Part shown: one piece after another, positions 10,339 to 19,600 of the stretch | Layout: each line of letters opens with the position of its first letter | How positions within the stretch are numbered: the stretch's first letter is position 1 | NCBI GenBank assembly: GCA_030849805.1 | Contig: JASANZ010002144.1 | Span: 1-54,001 of the forward strand | Length of the DNA stretch: 54,001 nucleotides | Reading direction: 5' to 3' | Origin: Sergeia podlipaevii | Taxonomy: Eukaryota > Euglenozoa > Kinetoplastea > Trypanosomatida > Trypanosomatidae | The notes under the pieces: model-generated | Databases searched by the model: none | What the model saw: only the letters and a program-made list of their open reading frames with translations | Told to the model about the DNA's origin: nothing | Translations under genes and position numbers: made by a program

Positions 10339-11181
10339 CGATATGTACTTAAAAGAAAAGAAAGTTCAAATACAAAAAAAAAGAGGTCCCAGAATTTATA
10401 ATAAGAGGGAGATAAAAAGTAATATAAGGGAGAAGAAAAAGGCGTGCACTGTGAATATACTTTGCCTAAAAAAAAAAAAAAAGAGAAGGCGGTTAAAAGA
10501 AATGAAAAAGGAGGAAAAAAAGAAGATGCATTCAAAAAAGAGGGTGAAGGCGTGTGATTATGAAGAGACAGCAACAGGTTTTGAGAGAAATCCCCCCCTC
10601 CTCAATCCTTACAAACAGCAACTACAGCGGTACGTCATTTTCATCTCCCGCTCATAGATAGTTATATTGTCCTGATGTTCTGCCTTTTTTTGTTTGCCTG
10701 TTCTTTAAAAAAAGAAGTGTATGAACAATCTTCCATCAACAAATGTATATATATGAATGTGTGTGTGTGTGTATGTGTGCCCAGGTGTACACCCAATATC
10801 AAACCAGCAGCCTCAAAGTTGGGTAACAACCGCTAGCAAGAGAACTTTAAAAAAAAAGATACCAACAAAAGTTGAAAAGAAAAAAAAGGGGCACACATAC
10901 AAAATGTGAAAGATATACATACGTTAAAATGGAGGACAAAGGTGAAGAGGCAGGGGTGGGGGGAAATAGAGCAGTGAGAGCTGAGACTTCCTAGTAGCCT
11001 TCTCCTCTCTTTCTTTCTCTCCATCCTTTTCCAACTCCACACAACCACCCATCCGTCACCTCGATTCCCACCAATCCTTTTCAGTAGGAGTCCACGCAAC
11101 TATTATCGTAATTTTCTTTTCTTTTCCTTCTGTGTAGAAACCGTGTTTCTACTCTCTTCCTCCCTCCCCCACACCCTCGTA
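10339..11181. other. Intergenic spacer, 0.84 kb
   Basis: AT-rich UTR sequence with long A and T runs (for example 10469-10482) and a GT repeat at 10756-10778. It contains the VPS52 acceptor near 10349. No gene or RNA is seen. Confidence 0.65.
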
Positions 11182-12945
11182 TTAGAGTCCAGTTGTAACC
11201 GATGTAGTGCCGTCGCTACTCAGTGTCCCGTTACTACACGCGCTCAATATTTGGCTATACGCATCGTGTGTGATCTGCATCAAGGTGAAGTCTTGAACTA
11301 CGCGGCAGCTAAACGTTGGGAGAAACAGGTCTGCAGTGAGGGCGTCTGGGGCGATTAGTGACCAGCTGCTCATCTCCAGGTCAATTTCCTCCTTACCTGC
11401 GAACACCTCCACGCGGCCAGAGATCACCAACGTAAACACGGATGACGGTACCCCCTCCCTATACAGCCAGACGTTCTGCTTGTCATCGGGGTGCAGGCCG
11501 CGTGCGTCCTTTGGTGCTCGGACTCGATGCACGGTAGTATAGTGAATGAGAGCCTGCGTCAGCGCTGCTACGTCCTTAAGGCCCAGCTCTGGTAGTGACT
11601 CGCAGAGAAACAATGCAGCTGCCTTGAGCTCATTATGATTGAGGTGCACGCGACGCGCGCACTTGGCGGTAAGACCGATCTGTCGCTTCATCATAAACGC
11701 ATTAGCAGCCCCAGGCACAGTGTTGTGCATGCCACAGCCCTGATGAGGATCTACATCATACTCATCAAAGATCTCGCTGTGGATGAGCTCCTCAATGACA
11801 TCCTCCATAGTCACAAGGCCTTTGATCTCATAGTACGGGTCTCCGTAGGGGCGTTGCTGAACCTCCTGCACAAGCGCAACGTGCGACTTACCAGTCTGGA
11901 AGTACTTGAGCATCGAGATGAGTTTTGTTTCCGAAGGAACAATGTGACAGCGGCGATTGTAGAACTTGACCAGCAGCAGCAGCTTTGTGTTCTCCTGTGG
12001 GTTTGCCATGAGCAGATCCTTGGCAAAGAGAACCCCGATAATGTTATTCTTGCTAGTTTGATACACGGGAATGCGACTGTGACCGTGCTCAGAGATGAGC
12101 TGGATTACCTCCTCGCTGAGCCGCTCGTTTGCCTCGAGCATCAGCACCTCGTTGATAGGCGTCATGACCTCCATCACGGTCTTCTCATGCAACTCCATCG
12201 CACCCACCATTAAGTTGACCTCGCCAGCGCCGATGCCGGACTCCGTACTCCGTGCCGCGTGCTTGAACATCAGTTCCTTCAGCTCGTTACGCTCGTAGAT
12301 CTGGCCGGGGTCTTTGCCAATAAACTTGTCCAAGATCATGCTAAGTGGTTTGCAGATTGGGTAGAAGAGAACAACAAAGAACTTAACAATTGGGGCGGAC
12401 TTGGAGCCTACCTGCAAGGCGTGTGCGGACATGAGAGCCTGCGGGATCACCTCTCCACCAAGCGTTGTCAGCGCAGTGGAGATAGCTGTCGCCATCCACC
12501 CATGAATGTGAGAGTCAGTGATCTGGGCAATGAGCGTGTTCACCATAACGTTACCCAGAATCAAAGTGCACAGCAGCTGATTTCCGAGCTGACGGATGGG
12601 AAGAATCTTGCTGGCGTACGTCTTATCAGGATCTGAGCCGCTATCTGCAATAATCTCCAAGGAGAGTGTGTCTAGCCCGAGCAGCGCGAGCGTCAGACCA
12701 GCAAACAGAGCGGCGAACAGCAGCAGTATGGTGTCCGCTACGACAAGGGCTGCCCAGCCAGAGCCGCCAAGATCCTCCTCTACCTCTCCCTCCACTGCAG
12801 ACACAAAGGGCGTCTCCCTACTCAGTGCCTCAGTCGTGAACCCACCGCCGCGAGCTGTGACTGAGTACTGGCAAAGAATGATAACAGCAATGAGCAAGGC
12901 ATACTTAAGCACCTTGCGCAGCTCCTCAAAACCTTTTCGCTGCAT
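11182..12945 (-). CDS. CNNM/ACDP-type metal transporter (DUF21 + CBS pair + cyclic-nucleotide-binding-like domain)
   Basis: A 587-residue membrane protein of the CNNM/CorC family, linked in other organisms to Mg2+ efflux or homeostasis. A hydrophobic N-terminus (LLIAVIILCQYSV) looks like a signal peptide or anchor. The DUF21 membrane domain follows (about residues 65-210) with LALLGLDTLSLEII, a small-residue/Leu-rich helix, and NTLIAQITDS; GGEVIPQ matches the conserved GE.(I/V)PQ motif. The CBS pair (about 245-390) has VMTPINEVLML, HGHSRIPVYQ, IGVLFAKDLL and GLVTMEDVIEELI, all hallmarks. The C-terminal part (about 470-570, FTLVISGRVEVFAGKEEI) has the beta-roll pattern of the cNMP-binding-like domain of CNNMs. 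I place the start at the ATG at 12945 (MQRKGF); the six codons upstream are open only from a GTG. A pyrimidine tract (13032-13060) and AG (13014-13013) lie upstream. Confidence 0.9.
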   Translation of the reverse strand: MQRKGFEELRKVLKYALLIAVIILCQYSVTARGGGFTTEALSRETPFVSAVEGEVEEDLGGSGWAALVVADTILLLFAALFAGLTLALLGLDTLSLEIIADSGSDPDKTYASKILPIRQLGNQLLCTLILGNVMVNTLIAQITDSHIHGWMATAISTALTTLGGEVIPQALMSAHALQVGSKSAPIVKFFVVLFYPICKPLSMILDKFIGKDPGQIYERNELKELMFKHAARSTESGIGAGEVNLMVGAMELHEKTVMEVMTPINEVLMLEANERLSEEVIQLISEHGHSRIPVYQTSKNNIIGVLFAKDLLMANPQENTKLLLLVKFYNRRCHIVPSETKLISMLKYFQTGKSHVALVQEVQQRPYGDPYYEIKGLVTMEDVIEELIHSEIFDEYDVDPHQGCGMHNTVPGAANAFMMKRQIGLTAKCARRVHLNHNELKAAALFLCESLPELGLKDVAALTQALIHYTTVHRVRAPKDARGLHPDDKQNVWLYREGVPSSVFTLVISGRVEVFAGKEEIDLEMSSWSLIAPDALTADLFLPTFSCRVVQDFTLMQITHDAYSQILSACSNGTLSSDGTTSVTTGL

Positions 12946-13300
12946 TGGAATATATCTACACACTTGCGTTGGTGTTAGATTTGTGTGCGCGTGAGAGTGC
13001 TTTTAAATTGTACTTGATAGAGATAAATAAGAAAAAAAAATGCAAAGAAAAAAAAAAGCAATCTACTACAAGATATGTTTGTAGGTACTACCCAAAGAGG
13101 GAAGAAAAAGACAAGGCACAGTAATTATACGCGTGTGGATCTCTCCAAAATATAAATACGCGTATGGGCAATTCCTCTTCTGTGTACTAAAATTCCTAAA
13201 GTACAAAACAAGAGAGGAGAAGAATGAGAGACAAGTCACATTTGCGAAATGTAGGAGGATGCACAAGACACAATACCCGCCTTTCAGTAGCAAAGGCAAC
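12946..13300. other. Intergenic spacer with trans-splice acceptor for the CNNM gene
   Basis: On the minus strand two T-rich tracts (13032-13060) are followed by ATCAAG, with the AG at 13014-13013. The remainder is AT-rich and merges at about 13300 into the GC-richer decayed island. Confidence 0.6.
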
Positions 13301-14059
13301 TATCACCACGGTAGCGTGACATTAGCCCCTACCGGATGGAATGAGCAAGTGAAGTGGGATCTCTTTGTACTTATAGCATGGGAAGTCTCGCGCCTTATTT
13401 CCCTCATCCAGATTAGGGGATGGAGCCCTACCTCCCATATCTCCATAACGGTATACTCTCAGTCCTCCCGTTCGTCGAGTCGCGACTCACCGTCCTCGCA
13501 CAGAGGCGACACCCTCACCCTCAAACCGCCTCATAAAGTGCATTCCGACAGAAGTGCACCGTTCTCCATCGACGACGTGAACACTTGGGATAGGCTCCTC
13601 CAGAGGGACAACGGTCCGGAGGACTTGGTAGCGCGGATCTGCTCAATTATGGTGGGGCAGGTCCCGGAGATGTCCAACCCTGTCTGCCGTCCAAGGGTGG
13701 AGGCTTGGGAACATCGCCAGCAAGACTGCGGACAACAAGGCGCGAAGGAAAGACAGCACACGGTCCCCGCGGAAGAACACACGCCTGCGTAGTGGCTCCC
13801 GACGATCCTCCCGAGCCAAGGAGCTGCCAAAAAAAGCGGGGGAGGCGGGAAGACAAGGGTCGCTTCTAAATGACCCTGTGTCAAAGTTTTCTAGTGCGGG
13901 GCACTCGCGCCGGCGAAGACGACGGCGTCGGCACCACAGGCGGGGGCAATCTCCTGGTGTCCGTACTGGCAGCAGCCCCCCCTCTCCCCAGCGTCGCATC
14001 GTTACAAGCATCTTCCTCCGATTTGTCCCAATCACGTGACCACAAACGCCTTAAAAGAG

Positions 14060-14515
14060 ACAATATCCAAAGGGGTTGGGGTCGGTAAGGACATGGAACC
14101 AGTACCGTTCCACTTGGGGCAGACTCAGCGTCTATGCGCAACGTGCTCAAAAGTCTGAAAACGACAAGAACCGCAGCGATGTACATCAACGAGCTCCCAG
14201 TCTCGACCAGTGCCAAGCACGTCAACGCCAGGCAACTGATAACGGTGTTTGCGAAGATGGGACGACCACGCAAAGCCCTCCAGATCCTCGATTCGGCTTT
14301 ACGCGGACAGGAACAATGGTGGCACGGCACAACCTGCCGGTCGACCTCCTTAGACGCCTAGCCAAGCATGCGAGCAGCTCGCAAGCAATAGGGAGGGTGA
14401 CCCTCCAATACATGAGCGACAAAAGAAGCGTGGCACGTCTCCTCGGTACCGGGAGTGCAGAGACACGAGTCGCAAACCACAGCTTACCCAATTGTTGCTC
14501 GAATCCCTCAATTGT
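14060..14515 (+). pseudogene. Degenerate tyrosine-recombinase-like core-binding domain (tentative)
   Basis: The plus strand reads TWNQYRSTWGRLSVYA (from 14090), then after a frame change near 14140-14155 TTRTAAMYINELPVSTSAKH followed by VNARQLITVFAKMGRP and KALQILDSALRG, and after another change near 14310 LPVDLLRRLAKHASSSQAIG. The order W..Y...W..L..YA, then a T-A-x-x-Y helix, then small helical repeats ending in ALRGQ, is the pattern of the helical core-binding domain of tyrosine recombinases such as those of TATE and DIRS-type elements. The catalytic R...HxxR...Y is not found. Frames are broken at least twice, so no protein can be made. The resemblance is by eye only. Confidence 0.35.
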
Positions 14516-14755
14516 GATCTGATATAGCGAGGGTGACTCGCACAGGTGGCGCCATGCTTTGTCTCCTAACGATACTGCGTGTTTCTGGTGGTCAAGCCGG
14601 ATCTCTGCCAAGGTGCAACTGCCTCCCAGAGTACGTTTCTTCTTCATTCTGGGTCACCCTGGCAGACGCTGCGCGTCGCAAGAAGTGAGGAAGAAAGGCA
14701 TTGACATCTTGTCTATTCCCTGTCCTTTCGAGGTTGTCCATCCACGTCGTAACCC

Positions 14756-15784
14756 TCAGGTGAGGCGCCACCCAGTCGGGTCTCCTCGAATGGCAGCCAC
14801 CAAGGTGTGCATTATCTCGGCAGTGACGCATAGGTCCATCGGCAGGACAGTCGTCTGAAAGATGTCGCCTAAGTCAGTCTCGAAACGGAACCAGGTGGCG
14901 TAACGCCGGGGGGAAGTGCCATCTGGGAGAATGAGCAGGTCAGATCGCACACTGCCCCCCTCCCAATTGGTCTGTGGCAGCAGTCCAGGGTTCATCGCGT
15001 AGTGGGACGTGTGCTTCACAGCCCATTTTCCCAAGATGCTCAAACAACCCTTCCATGAGGTCCATCCCTTTGAATGTATATTGCTCAACTTGCAGCATCT
15101 AACGCTGAACAGTGAACCGCTCGTCACCGAGCTTCTGCAATTCTGCCCTTGCCGCCGTCAGGGTCTCGTCCATCTAGTCTTGGCGTGCCCTTAACCTTGA
15201 TTGCTCCACGTAGGAAGCGTTCAGAGACTGGTCGACGTCTTTGGCCAGGTTGCGCATGCTTTCCTCCTGCGCACGTTTGGAGTTCGTGGAGCCGGCTGTT
15301 ATTTGTGGGCATCCTTGCCCGGAGCTCTTCAAGCTGTTTGTCAGTCCAATTGACCCGATTGGACGCATCAATATGGACAACCGATATGTAGTCATGCACG
15401 AAATCTGTAACCGCCTTAGCCCGCGTGGAATCGCAGATATGGCGAGCTCCTGCGGATATCAGGTGCAGCATAATTCGTAGATGCTCAAGTACCTCGTCCG
15501 TGAAGCACATCTCGGCCTCGAACCTGGCGTTGATAGGGAATGGTCTGATTCTCCCATTGAGATACCATGAACATCTGTCCGTTGTGTCGGACTGCCGCCC
15601 CTGCATCATCGTGGAAGGTATTGTCCGTGTCATACCACATAATGCGTAGAGGCACCGGGCCTTCCTCCGCTAAATGGATGATGCTCTTCAGAGAAGCGGG
15701 CGAGTGCGTAGAGGAGAGTACTTCTGTGGACAGCACGTGCAGGAATGTAGCTGGTTCGCTCCTATACCTATGAAAGCTATGCAT
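14756..15784 (-). pseudogene. Broken gene of unknown function with frameshifts and in-frame stops
   Basis: A minus-strand gene remnant begins at an ATG (15784, MHSFHRYRSEPATFLHVLS). It is preceded by a good pyrimidine tract (15845-15830) and an AG at 15821-15820, so it once had, or still has, its own splice site. The frame shifts near 15545 (QTIP to INARFEAEMCFTDEVLEHL) and near 15320 (to KRAQEESMRNLAKDVDQS). It then crosses two in-frame TAG codons (15176-15174 and 15101-15099) while still reading like protein (MDETLTAARAELQKLGDERF, then TFKGMDLMEGLFEHLGKMG). A further change near 15010 leads to SDLLILPDGTSPRRYATWF and a stop at 14756; protein-like frames continue to about 14250. The family is unknown. 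It may belong to the same element as the recombinase-like stretch or be an independent dead gene. Confidence 0.55.
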
Positions 15785-16698
15785 TTTCTTTTTTTTTCTT
15801 ACCTAGAACTAGCTGACAACTAGCAACACAGAAAGAAGAGAAGAGCATTCATGTTTGTAGATAGATCCTATATATACGAAAAAGCAAATGAAAAAAAGAC
15901 ACAGTATCTCCTTTTTTTTTTTTAGAGAATTAAAAAGTAAAGTCAAGGAGTGTAGAGAGTGAAGAAACGATACAGCAAGAGAGGCCATAGATGAGTAGGA
16001 AGGAGAGAAAGGGAATAGCAAGTGAAGGAGAGAAAATCTTCAGTGCGAAGATAAAGTACAGGCGCGAAGAAAGAAAACAGACAAAAGCGAATCGATTCAC
16101 ATTGTTTGATTTTTTTTTTTTTGAAGGTGGTTCTTGCGTATCTGTCTTCGTTGCAGCCAATCAATGCATAAGGCACAACGTTATTTATTTATTTATTTTT
16201 GTGCAAGAAGAAAAAATAAAAAGCAAAAGAATGTTTGATAAAAAGTGTGGCTCATCACGATAGCGGTCCTCTCGCATAAATAGATAATGATAATAGTAAT
16301 GATAAACACATCTATTAAAAAATGCAAGAGGTATTTGTTACCTCACCGTGAGCACACACACACACTCAAAGAGAGAATTGTAGGAAGCATCCACCTCATC
16401 AAGCTAAAAGTCAAATCATTCTGGATGAGAAGAGGGGGAGAAAAATAAAAAGTGAGAACACGCCTAATTGTATATTAAAGAACGACACGTTTGGCAGTGA
16501 AATGCGCGCGCAACAACGAGAAAATAATAGGACTAATAAAACCAATGAGATAGAGATTAAAAAGAAAAAAAAATTTAAGGTGAGAAAATGACTACATTGT
16601 CTTCCCTATCACCTTCCCTTTATCACATGTGTAAGTATCTGCTTCATTATTGATTTTCCTCTGATATATATATATATATATATATATGTTGCCATGAT
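15785..16698. other. Intergenic spacer, 0.91 kb
   Basis: AT-rich UTR sequence. It holds the acceptor (15845-15820) of the minus-strand pseudogene, a TTTA repeat near 16182-16200, and an (AT)n microsatellite at 16664-16687 just beyond the stop of the next gene. No further gene is seen. Confidence 0.65.
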
Positions 16699-19600
16699 TC
16701 ATGGGCGATCAAGGAGAAGCTCCCTCAACAAAGCCCTCCCTGCGTCTGTGCGCAAGAGCGAGCGGAGATCACTAGAGTTCTGTACTCCCGGTAGAGCGGA
16801 AGCAGCCAGTAAGTGCTCTCCACTACGACTGCGCATCCGCTCCCGCGAGTGGAGCTCAGCACCCGAACGGGGCGTGGTGAAATCAACGATTTCTGATACC
16901 AGGTCACGTAGTCTCTCTTCTTCATGAGAAACAGACCCTGTGGAATCTCCCGTCGCAGTGTGATCACTGATCTCCCCAGCATGTAGAGATTCCTTTGGCT
17001 CCTCTTGTTGCCGTTGCTGCCGTGAGAAGAGAGGAGGTGCAGCTTCCAAGGCTAACCCCTCGCCGCTCGCTTGATTTACGTTTTGCTGTGATGATGCACG
17101 ACACAACTCCCGAGTTGGCAGACCAAATGATGAACTGCGCTCCGGTGCACTCCTCGCCTGCCTCTGGTGGTCTCTGTGGCCTTCCCAACTCTGTCCACTG
17201 CCCTGACGCCGATGGTGACGGTCGTAACCGCGTCTATTCTCCCCCTCAGAAGACCCCCACTGGCTCTGATATCCACCAGAGCCACCGCGCTGATGCCGAC
17301 GGAAGGATCCAGCGCCGCTACTGCCGCCGCTTCGGTCGCGGCCACGGCTCGAGCCACCTGCAGAGAAAGAGTGAGGCAGCCCTCGGAGTGATGAGCGCAG
17401 TGTATCCCTCTGCTGCGCTGTATCAGGCACCTCAAATATACTACCCAGACAACCACCTCCGCTTTTACAAATACGGGAAGAAAATAGTGAAGGGTCGAAG
17501 GTGCCAGGAGGTGGGGCAGCAGTAGCAGCAGCAGCAACAGGAACGGAAGCCGAGTTCTTCACACGTAAAGGTAATGGTGGCGGTAGTGGAGGTGCGTAAG
17601 GAGGAAAGGGTGGTGGTGGTGGTTGAGGAACTTGAGAAGAGAAGGATGGCGAAGTTGGTGAGGATGACGACGGAGAGCAAGATCCGTTTGAGCTGCTCAT
17701 GTCAGCGACCAGCTGAGTGGAAAAAGCATCTGTGCCTTGCTCTGATAAGGAGGGAAGACTCGCTGATGTGCGTGGGTGCGGTTGCTGCTGTTGCTGCTGC
17801 CGCTGCTGGACTAGACAAGTCGCCGCCTCCACCAAGTGAGCTCGCTCTGCCTCCGCTACCAGTTCGCTCACCGCATCCCATGCCTTCCCTGTGATAGACA
17901 AAGTCGATGGAGGTGGGCCGGCAGAAGGTTCTGTAGTGGAACTAGCACCAGCAGCGGCAGCAGTAAGAAGTGAAGAAGCAGAAGAAGGCGACAACGCTTC
18001 AATGGCGTCCAGCAGCCTCTCAGCCGCCAAGAAGGAACTATCCTTCTCCTCAGCAGCAGCAGCAGCAGCACTATGAGCGCTTGCGTTTCCCACCTCACCT
18101 TTAGCGTTGTCCTGCTTCCTTTCCTCTTCCTGAAGGTCGCCTTGGGAGCCCTCACCATTGTCCTGTACGGCATCACTGGCACTGGCACCGGAATCAGCCA
18201 CCTCGTACTCCTCACACTCTCTCAGCAGAGCTGCAATGGGAACGGCAGCACCAGCTGGGAAAGTGTCAGCCACTTCAGCATCTCGCCCACATTCACTCCG
18301 AGCGGTGATAGAAAGAGCAGAAGGTGGGCGAGGAAAGGGCTCGGGTCCATAGCGACTCACAAGCCACTGCAGAAGTTGCTCCTTCGCACCAAGAGAAAGA
18401 CCCATGAGAGAGTCCTGTGATGCCAGGAGCCCAGCAGGAACTGCCTCCCGCCCCACCCCTGCTTGCCCAAGAAGGCGCATGTATCTACGCAGCCTAAGCA
18501 AGAAGCCATGGTCTTCAAAGTAGGAGTGACTTGAGCAGCAGCGGCTCTGTCCCTGTCCTGCAGCATCCGTGCTGCTGAGCGCGTCACGTTGCCAATTGAA
18601 AAACGTACGACACAAACTGCTCTCCGCTCCTGCACCATCCGCAATACCAGCAGTGAATGAAAAAGAACAGCGCTCATCCGCATCAGCGGCTCGGAGCAAG
18701 GCAGCGCATGCAAGGACAGTGTGCGCCGCCTCAGCACAAACGCCGTTCGCTTCACTATTAGTTAAATCCAGTCCATTGCTGCTGATCTTGTTATCGCTGT
18801 GTGAAACAGAAAGCGGGGTCGCCATGGTGAGGGCAAGTCCCATCCTTTGATTGAGCAGCGCCACTGCCGCCGCTGTGGTGATGATAGATAGAGAGGAAGA
18901 TGAAAACGTGCTGTCTAAAGGACATCCTGCGAACTTGACAATGGAAGAAAGATCGCACGTGGGGCCACGGCATTGCAGGTACGTCCGCAGCCTACGAGCA
19001 ACACAACTACCCAAACAAGCATCCGCAGTGGTATCTGAGGTGTTTGTCTGTGCCATCACTAACAGTGTCGTTTCGCTGGTTATCAGCTCTACAAGAGAGA
19101 GTGGAAGCAGCTTGGCTACACGCGATAGCGCCTTCTTCTCCGCCTCCTCCCGGTTCCCCTCCCCCGCTTCTTGTGTTGTAAGGTGGCAAGTGAACACATG
19201 CACGTCGGTGATGGAGGCGCACCATGCCACTGCTAGCTGATCCGCTTGAGCAATGAGAGTGAGACAGCACCCGGGTATGGCATCACAAGCTGCCTCTGCT
19301 GATGTTGTTGGTGTTGATGTTGTATTCCATGTTGCTTTGGTGCTAGTATCCAAATGGGAAGACGTGGCAACATCTGCAGCTACTCTGGACCTATCACCCA
19401 CCTTGTATATGTGCATTGTGGTGACTCGCGTGTATTGATCTGGCATAGCAGTTGATTTCTGAATAAGAGGGTTACTAGAACTGCTGTGTAGTGGCTGGCA
19501 TAGACTGTCATCAGCAACCAGAGGAAGTCCATCTGCATCCCCTCTGCGAACGTGCGCAAAGTGTGGATGCAAGCGCACCACCAGCTTCGATAACTGACGT

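Larger units (their letters stand above)
13300..15784. other. Island of decayed coding sequence, possibly a degenerate retroelement
   Basis: This 2.5 kb stretch is as GC-rich as neighbouring genes, yet neither strand carries a frame longer than about 220 codons. Many overlapping 70-220-codon frames switch phase instead. Two parts can be described separately: a plus-strand tyrosine-recombinase-like stretch and a minus-strand pseudogene, both listed below. The region from 13300 to about 14050 has plus-strand open frames rich in Ser, Pro and Arg that I cannot assign. Insertion of a mobile element between the CNNM gene and the 1448-residue gene, followed by decay, is the simplest reading. TATE elements, tyrosine-recombinase transposons of trypanosomatids, are the obvious comparison, but no terminal repeats are evident. 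Confidence 0.45.
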
